Below, one piece after another: positions 10,766-16,057 of a stretch of DNA of 16,057 bases. The stretch comes from Saccoglossus kowalevskii (taxonomy: Eukaryota > Hemichordata > Enteropneusta > Harrimaniidae): assembly GCF_000003605.2 (NCBI RefSeq), contig NW_003133462.1, positions 4,762-20,818 on the forward strand. The letters are read 5' to 3'. A program made the position numbers and the translations under genes. The notes beneath the pieces were generated by a model that saw nothing but the letters and a program-made list of their open reading frames with translations, searched no databases and was not told the DNA's origin. How positions within the stretch are numbered: position 1 is the first letter of the stretch; each line of letters starts with the position of its first letter.

Positions 10766-11480
10766 GAAACTAAAATGCGATTACAGAACGTTTGCAAACT
10801 AGTCTCTCTGAAATACAATTACCATGTGAACAGCTGTCACTGGAGATCGTTGGAATAGGGCGCACAGATGATCTGTAGTCACAGATGTTGGGCAAAGTTT
10901 ACACGTGAGCAGCAATAGCAATAAAAATACAAAGAAGCTTCTTACACATTGAAATTTGAAGCACTCCACCTGCAACATTGGTAACTTTTGTCAATATTCA
11001 TGATTTTCTAGATCCAGTCACTCATGTGCTTCAAAACTCACAAGTTTAATTCTAATATTTGAAAACAATCAACTCTACACTGAATCGTTCAAACATAACT
11101 AAAATATCATAACAAACACGAGACAAGACGAGATATTGCCAAGACGAGCTATTAGCCCACAGCTATACCATGAATTGATCTAGCGGTTCAGCAGCCCGGC
11201 TCATTTAATAGGAATATCATTCTTGCACGGTATTTCACGCTATGAACTTGTTCACTTTGATGTTTCACTTCTCCTATGGAACGACCTTACAATGTTCCAT
11301 CAATGTGATATTGAATGTGTCATGCCATGAATTAACAAATTTATTTAAGATGAAATATTCGCAATAGCAGCATACCACCTGAGTTTTTTGTGACCTTTGA
11401 ACCAACATGTCAATCGCTGCTATTTTCAGAAACTGGAATAGTGTTTAAACTATTTTTATCATTCTGCCATTTTATCATTT
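10766..11480 (+). repeat. Dispersed repeat, copy B (fullest copy)
   Basis: Its first 285 bases align with copy C. Shared blocks include GAAACTAAAAT, ACGTTTGCAAAC, GTGAACAGCTGTC, CTGAGCAGCAATAGCA-like sequence and TCACT-ATGTGCTTCA. Its last 330 bases align with the second half of copy A. Similarity is patchy, so the copies are old. It has no open frame beyond chance size. The repeat belongs to the same strand sense as A and C. Confidence 0.7.
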
Positions 11481-11726
11481 ACCGGGTCTGCTCTATTCTG
11501 TGATAGCTGCTGTGCTGTATTCAATTTGAGTTGTGTTTATTATTTAAACACAATACCGCACTGATGAATGTTTTCAGTTATTGGTACGTATTATTAATTA
11601 TTGTCTTACTTCTACACATGGCACTAAAAAGAATGCATGCATACTTGGGTTCAATCATATATACTGCTTATATAACGACAAAATAAAAAACAATGAATTT
11701 TCCAACCACTTAAACACATTCCCATA
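11481..11726. other. Spacer between repeat copy B and the inverted-repeat element
   Basis: AT-rich sequence without an open frame. The last 18 bases (TTAAACACATTCCCATA region) resemble the flank at about 10570-10582 that precedes the other copy of the palindromic repeat, suggesting the two sites descend from a common sequence. Confidence 0.4.
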
Positions 11727-11850
11727 CAATCTGATTAAAATCTGATGTAGTGTACGGGCTGTAATTATTTTGGCTATTAACTTATTTTAATTCTAATTTT
11801 TATTACTTTTGTTATTAATGCCTTTTTATTTTATTATTCTACTTTGATTT
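11727..11850 (+). repeat. Left arm of a 124-base terminal inverted repeat
   Basis: This arm is the reverse complement of 12818-12941 at about 118 of 124 positions, with no gaps. The outer 34 bases, starting CAATCTGATTAAAATCTG, match perfectly. CCCATA sits immediately outside this arm, and a CCCATA also occurs three bases outside the right arm; that is a weak target-duplication candidate. Confidence 0.9.
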
Positions 11851-11969
11851 TGATTTTGTGATTTTTTTTTAATTCCGCCCTACATACATCTGACCCGATG
11901 CCTATGTAACGAGATTTTAATTAGACCCACTATCGACGATTTTAGTCAACGAATCACAGACCCCCTTCT

Positions 11970-12011
11970 ATGGCTAGCGACGTTAGCGACCGAGAAAAAC
12001 ACGGCTTTTCG
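11970..12011 (+). CDS. Possible captured first coding exon
   Basis: ATG at 11970 opens a 14-codon stretch, MASDVSDREKHGFS, that is followed directly by GGTAAGTTTG, a near-consensus donor with GT at 12012-12013. The sequence before and after it is CpG-rich, as at promoter-proximal first exons. No partner exon can be identified. The frame stays open to 12188 if unspliced, and an overlapping frame at 12031-12237 encodes a hydrophobic peptide ending in LLTIGSKSSTVLKP. Since three overlapping frames are open here on both strands, none can be trusted alone. It may be a gene fragment carried in the inverted-repeat element. Confidence 0.25.
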
Positions 12012-12780
12012 GTAAGTTTGTCATTGTTAAATGCAACGAAAGTCATTTTTTATGTTTATATTGTGGCTCGAATGGTTCGAGTTCAGATCGTTATTTTGCG
12101 TATTTATTCTGGGAGTGACGATTTTGTTTCCACCGCTTCGACCGAACACCGGTATCGTTTTCCAGTCGCTTGCCCTGGGGACGGGTGATGTTTTGTTGAC
12201 GATCGGGTCAAAATCGTCCACGGTATTGAAACCGTAGCTGTAAATATTCATCAAAATGTATCAACATTTTTTACATTATACAATAACTCTTTATTAAAGT
12301 AATTGAGCTGATTTGGACTGGAATAAAATATTTATTTGGAACACATCGCAATTGATCAGGAAATATTCATTTGCTCCAATTTTCTGCGTCGATGCCATAG
12401 GCCGGTGACCGATATATGATTTAAAATCAGTTTGTATTGTTTACTATAGCTGTTTACAGTGTTCTAATCATTACGATTTACTTATTTTTTTACTTCCATT
12501 CTAGATACTTATGCTCAGTGTTCGATGTAAAATTGAATCGATGACTGAATAAACGAACCTTGGCTGGCAAAGATGTATCAGGAAGTGTACACATTTGTTG
12601 GAAGTGAAAAAAATATTCAATGTAATGACAACAATTGTAAAATGCTGTGGAATTTCTTTTGTAAATCAAAATATACTAGCAATTTTCTATTAATGATTTA
12701 TTCATTGACAAGTGGGTAAAAAAATATAATGTACAGAAAGATTGCCCGTATACACTGAAAAGTAAGCAACCGACAGCCTG

Positions 12781-12788
12781 TATAAAAG
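12781..12788 (+). promoter_or_regulatory. Isolated TATA box TATAAAAG near the right inverted repeat
   Basis: TATAAAAGG is a near-ideal TATA box and is followed by a G-rich stretch, just inside the element's right arm. Initiation would be near 12811. The next coding region in that direction starts 630 bases later. It could belong to the element or drive a longer leader of the kinase-like gene. Confidence 0.25.
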
Positions 12789-12817
12789 GGGGGCTGTAAT
12801 TGGCTGTTACTTACGCG

Positions 12818-12941
12818 AAATCAAAGTAAAATAATAAAATAAAAAGGCATTAATAACAAAAGTAATAACAAATAAAATTAAAATAAGTTTATAGCCAAAA
12901 TAATTAAAGCCCGTACACTACATCAGATTTTAATCAGATTG
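12818..12941 (-). repeat. Right arm of the 124-base terminal inverted repeat
   Basis: It is the reverse complement of 11727-11850, with six mismatches counted. See the left arm and the whole-element entry. Confidence 0.9.
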
Positions 12942-12962
12942 ATCCCCATATGGAATTAGTTC

Positions 12963-12993
12963 GCTTGGTGTTTATGATTTAAATCATTTTTAT
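12963..12993 (+). repeat. Short direct repeat with palindromic core, copy 2
   Basis: It matches 10596-10627 apart from one missing G. It begins 22 bases outside the right arm of the inverted-repeat element. Confidence 0.75.
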
Positions 12994-13374
12994 ATTTTAA
13001 TTTTTTCTGTCACTGTGCCAAACACAGTTCTTGAAAAAAGGAAATGGCGTTGAAATTTTACACTTCACACATACATCAGTGACTCTTAATTATTGGTATA
13101 CAAATTAATTGGTGGCGCATAACAATTGAGTAACAAAGACCAGCTATGTTCTATTTACCAGTGAATATATAGCACTGTTCTACAACCTTGTCTCAGTAAT
13201 GAAATAATGTAGTATTTTTGTTGGCAGTGATACAACTGGGAAACGCAAAAAGAATCCGACCACCAGGTGTTATTAAACAGATCATGATACAAGAAGAATC
13301 CGCGTCACTAACCCCCCGCAAAAAAACAACAACTAAGCAAGTGGTTTTAAGAACACAGAGGAAGATAGATTTAT
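12994..13374. other. Spacer upstream of the kinase-like gene
   Basis: AT-rich sequence without an open frame or recognised repeat. It includes a C-rich/A-rich patch near 13310-13330. Confidence 0.5.
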
Positions 13375-13380
13375 TATAAG
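13375..13380 (+). promoter_or_regulatory. Possible TATA box of the kinase-like gene
   Basis: TATAAG at 13375 would place initiation near 13405 and leave a leader of about 40 bases before the ATG at 13445. A second candidate, TATAAAAA at 13418-13425, is a better match, but it lies only 20 bases before that ATG. If it is the one used, transcripts would begin at or past the first ATG, and translation would start at the Met codon at 13460 (AAATGG context). Confidence 0.3.
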
Positions 13381-13444
13381 ACGACTACATAATTGCTGTT
13401 TTCTTCTCTGGAACCTTTATAAAAACAAGTTAATTAAAACAAAT

Positions 13445-14386
13445 ATGGAACTCTCACAAATGGGTGAAAAAACCTCACAAATATCCAACCCAATTAACAA
13501 GTCAAAACCAACCAAGATATTTATATGTGGACCAATTGGTTGTGGGAAATCGTTTTGCGGCGAGAAATTGTCCCAATATTTGACAAGTACAACCGGGAAA
13601 GCTTACCCATTTCTCCCTGAGTTCGAACCATATTTTAGAAATGTCATTGATGCATTTTATGCCAAACAATTATCTCATCTTGAATTTGGAAAGTCATACT
13701 TCGAACACACACGTGGAAATCATAGTGCTAACACTAACGCGGTTTGCGATAGCAGCCTAATTCAACATCTTACATATTTCAAAATATATAATCCAAAATC
13801 GTATCCACAAATATACGAGCAATTGAAACCTGAAGTTTTTGATCTATTTTCATCTTGCTATTACATAATCATTTTTCAAAGTCTTTCTTGGTCTGAATGT
13901 AAAAACAATATTTTAAAAAGGGGTCGTGAATGTGAACTTCAAAACATCAAGTCTCTTGAAAGTATACACTTGGCATTTAAACCAACTTTTCAGGAGGTCG
14001 CACATTCGCTTGGGTTTCCTGTTTTATTTTTAGAGTCACAAATAACACCTGACATTTGGGCGAAAATATTCACGCCTACTATTACAGTAAAGTTTTCGGG
14101 AACTCCTATAAAACTAATTCCAGATGATATTACATTAAAGTTCGCAAGTAATACATTATCATGGAATGTCACGGATACAGAAAATGACACATTGCCGCAT
14201 TTAGATCTTTCCAAACAACCCAGGAAATTGAAAATAAATACTATAAACACTCTGAATTTCATTTGCGCCTTCAATGTGGTTTGTACCCATGATCCCGAAT
14301 TCATCATGGCAGCACTCACAACTTTGTGTCAACAAACAAAAACTCAAGTAAAGTTTGACCTCCCAACAGTTGAGTTAGCGTTATAA
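13445..14386 (+). CDS. Deoxynucleoside kinase-like protein, intronless, with a novel C-terminal extension
   Basis: It encodes 313 residues in one exon. Family role: deoxynucleoside kinases, including viral thymidine kinases, transfer ATP phosphate to deoxynucleosides in nucleotide salvage. The family order is visible: a strand then GPIGCGKS (P-loop, 29-36); EFEP at 59-62, matching the E-P motif with the catalytic-base Glu; an aromatic-rich stretch at 63-90; CDSS at 101-104 where the family has D/E-R-S; YYIIIF at 139-144, the strand before the LID; and LKRGRECE at 157-164, the LID with its arginines. The Arg of D/E-R-S is Ser here, so activity is uncertain. Residues from about 200 on match nothing I know; enzymes of this family usually end near 210-260. 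The composition is AT-rich (K, N, I, T), with no signal peptide. No intron, poly(A) tract or neighbouring viral gene is visible. The alternative start at 13460 would remove five residues. Virus-derived, element-borne or retrocopy origins are all open. Confidence 0.75.
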   Translation: MELSQMGEKTSQISNPINKSKPTKIFICGPIGCGKSFCGEKLSQYLTSTTGKAYPFLPEFEPYFRNVIDAFYAKQLSHLEFGKSYFEHTRGNHSANTNAVCDSSLIQHLTYFKIYNPKSYPQIYEQLKPEVFDLFSSCYYIIIFQSLSWSECKNNILKRGRECELQNIKSLESIHLAFKPTFQEVAHSLGFPVLFLESQITPDIWAKIFTPTITVKFSGTPIKLIPDDITLKFASNTLSWNVTDTENDTLPHLDLSKQPRKLKINTINTLNFICAFNVVCTHDPEFIMAALTTLCQQTKTQVKFDLPTVELAL

Positions 14387-14881
14387 GATTTTGAAAATAT
14401 TGCACAGAAACTATTGGTGGCAGTAATCCTATGTTATGGGGAATGTGTCACTGTAAACAGTTATTGTTATTTTCTATGCGTTAAATCGACAACTACATTG
14501 CTGCAAAATCTATGTATATATTACATTTATGCATATCAGTTGTAATTTTGACTACATTTGGTTTCTTACTAATTTACATATTCATAACCATTAAGATTTT
14601 ATTCCTGTAATCACCGTCTTTATCTAACAGATTATAGTTGTGTAGATAATTAATTTATGTGCGATATACAATGCACTACCGGGTATTAAGGTATGGAAAA
14701 CGTCATTGATTAGGTAGCATCTTCTGATTGGATTTCACCAAATTCAGTCTTAACACAAACAACATACCGGCATGCTTGTGGCATACATTAGTAATGCCAT
14801 GTCCACGTGGAAAAGACTAATAGCGAAATCAATTGATGACATAGTTGTCCCAATGTATTAAAAGTTTTTCTACCTGGGCCT

Positions 14882-14887
14882 AATAAA
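14882..14887 (+). terminator. Possible poly(A) signal AATAAA for the kinase-like gene
   Basis: This is the first canonical AATAAA I see after the stop codon, 495 bases downstream. Variant hexamers occur nearer, so the true site is uncertain. Confidence 0.25.
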
Positions 14888-15382
14888 TCAAGACTGCCTG
14901 TTTACAACCAACCATGAATAATCAACAAGCAAAACATTTGACTGATTTTGACAATATGTTCAGTTATATTAGAAGATATGTGTCATATTTACTATTCCAT
15001 GAAACTTAAAGATGATACCTACTAGACACAGACGACTTGTTATTAGTAGGAATACTGGGAATGATATCATTTAGTAACGTCAGCATAGAAATATATATGT
15101 ATATCTTAGTGCCACTGCAATATAGTTTAATTTTTATAGTTAGCATTCGCAACTTGGTGTATTTAATATAAACTATTATCGCATTTAAATGAAACGGTTA
15201 ATTATAGGTTGATATAATTAACAGTGACTGTTATTACCCACAATTCTATGTTATTTATAGTACCGAATATTTATTGGTTGCAAATTGACAGATGTACAAT
15301 AAATTCAATAATATTCACTTTACGAAATGTTTGCCTCATGTGTTGTGTTGTTAGAATATTGGAGATGTATATCAACAACAAC

Positions 15383-15406
15383 ACCCCCCCACACACACAC
15401 ACACAG
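15383..15406. repeat. C-tract and (CA)n microsatellite
   Basis: A short C run is followed by about eight CA units. It resembles the microsatellite in sulfatase intron 5 but is not part of a longer shared repeat. Confidence 0.85.
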
Positions 15407-15654
15407 TAATCACCCAAATACCAGGGTTTGTCCTTTTTACATAACAATATTAGAAAAATAATTGTTCACAAACTCAGTACATTCAACAGTAAATGATAAC
15501 ATTATGTCATGTGATTGCATTTAGTCACGAATAAATAGATCACTTAACCATGGTAGAATACTTTAAGTTTATAATTATGAAAAATAAATCTTGAAAAGTA
15601 TCTATACATTCGTCTGATTACATGTCTTATACGCAAAGATCTTATTAAAGTTTC

Positions 15655-15960
15655 GAAACTAAAATACGATTACGAAACGTTTGCAAACCCCAAAAATACA
15701 ATTTTCCCGTGAACAGCTGTCGCTGGAATTCATTGAAATAGGAGTGCCGTGTAGCAGTCTACATACAATCCTGACACACAGATACTCAGTAGTTATAGAT
15801 GCTGGACAAAGTTCACACCTGAGCAGCAATAGCAAAAACAATGCAGAGAAGATTCTTACAAATGGAAAATTGAAGCACTCCGCGTGTAACAGTGGTAACT
15901 TTGGTAAATATTCAGGGTTTTCTGAATTCAGTCACTAATGTGCTTCATATAAGTTTAAAT
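15655..15960 (+). repeat. Dispersed repeat, copy C (5' half)
   Basis: It matches 10766-11049 of copy B over its whole length. Shared blocks include GAAACTAAAAT-CGATTAC, AACGTTTGCAAAC, GTGAACAGCTGTCGCTGGA, CAAAGTTCACAC-TGAGCAGC, GAAGCACTCCGCGT and TCACTAATGTGCTTCA. Parts absent from B (GTCTACATACAATC and TAGTTATAGATG) are present in A, so C preserves family sequence lost from B. Open frames on both strands here are by-products of the repeat. After 15960 similarity fades, and the rest of the unit, if present, lies beyond the window. Confidence 0.75.
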
Positions 15961-16057
15961 TACAAAATATTGCGTAGAATTCGAAGCATTGTACATTGTC
16001 ATAACATAATATTATAATAATTATTGAAGTATCTGTTCAGAAGCTTTGTCGTTTCAT
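15961..16057. other. Right-edge sequence, nothing recognised
   Basis: AT-rich end of the window. No coding frame or repeat match was found. Confidence 0.4.

Larger units (their letters stand above)
11727..12941. mobile_element. Non-autonomous inverted-repeat element, 1215 bases
   Basis: Two 124-base arms, about 95 percent identical by eye, enclose 967 bases. No transposase-like frame of useful length lies inside, so any movement would need an enzyme from elsewhere. The interior at about 11875-12240 is visibly richer in G, C and CpG than its surroundings. A related short sequence without the element lies at about 10570-10627, where the flank words on both sides of the element occur close together. 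The arms are much better preserved than repeats A, B and C, so the element is younger or has been homogenised. The superfamily cannot be named without clear target duplications. Confidence 0.65.
14387..15654. other. Spacer downstream of the kinase-like gene, no gene seen
   Basis: AT-rich sequence throughout, without a framed exon on either strand. It contains a possible poly(A) signal at 14882 and a C7/(CA)n microsatellite at 15383-15406. The 61-codon frame at 15224-15409 runs into that microsatellite and is not credible. Confidence 0.5.

Noticed and set aside
12055-12095. GGTTCGAGTTC as the T-arm of a tRNA gene
   Set aside because: No acceptor stem, D-arm or anticodon arm can be paired around it.
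13990-14319. A 109-codon minus-strand frame inside the kinase-like gene
   Set aside because: It lies antisense to a longer frame with recognisable motifs, and its peptide shows no family features.
15681-15938. An 85-codon frame at the right edge
   Set aside because: It lies within dispersed repeat copy C. The matching part of copy B does not preserve the frame, so it is repeat sequence and not a gene.
10766-15960. Copies B and C as long terminal repeats of a retroelement
   Set aside because: They are old and unequal in preserved content, copy A lies outside with the same sequence, and no reverse transcriptase, integrase or primer-binding site was seen between them.

Overview
The window is AT-rich animal nuclear DNA. 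One gene is cut into 16 short coding exons by GT-AG introns of roughly 80 to 1130 bases, there are no bacterial-style operons, and spacers are long and repeat-laden. The best-supported gene is a secreted arylsulfatase of the ARSB/ARSI/ARSJ type, and nothing points to a vertebrate. A marine invertebrate (for example a mollusc or another lophotrochozoan) would fit, but the sequence does not settle the phylum.

Layout. Positions 1-150 look like the last coding exon of an upstream gene running off the left edge; it ends in a hydrophobic tail. Positions 151-1930 are spacer with a decayed tandem repeat near 430-690. A TATA box at 1932 introduces the sulfatase gene, whose coding exons I assembled from 2007 to 9406. 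All splice phases agree, and the result is exactly 500 codons including the stop, with a poly(A) signal at 9750. From about 9795 to 11480 lie two diverged copies of one dispersed repeat. A third copy begins at 15655, in the same orientation. Between them are a 1.2 kb element bounded by 124-base inverted repeats (11727-12941), which carries a GC- and CpG-richer insert with exon-like sequence, and a single-exon gene (13445-14386). That gene encodes a protein resembling deoxynucleoside kinases, with an unrecognised C-terminal extension.

Two results stand out. First, the sulfatase keeps the formylglycine cysteine motif and the metal ligands but has Ala where the family has two catalytic residues (His242 and Lys318 in human ARSB numbering), so it may be a pseudoenzyme or have altered activity. 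Second, the kinase-like gene has no introns, sits among repeats, and lacks the Arg of the usual D/E-R-S motif. Capture from a DNA virus or mobile element, or retroposition, would explain it, but this is inference. A 77-base hairpin in sulfatase intron 8 has the dimensions of a microRNA precursor.

The sulfatase and the kinase-like gene show no functional link. The left half reads as ordinary host gene territory, and the right half (about 9.8-16 kb) as an accessory, repeat-built region.
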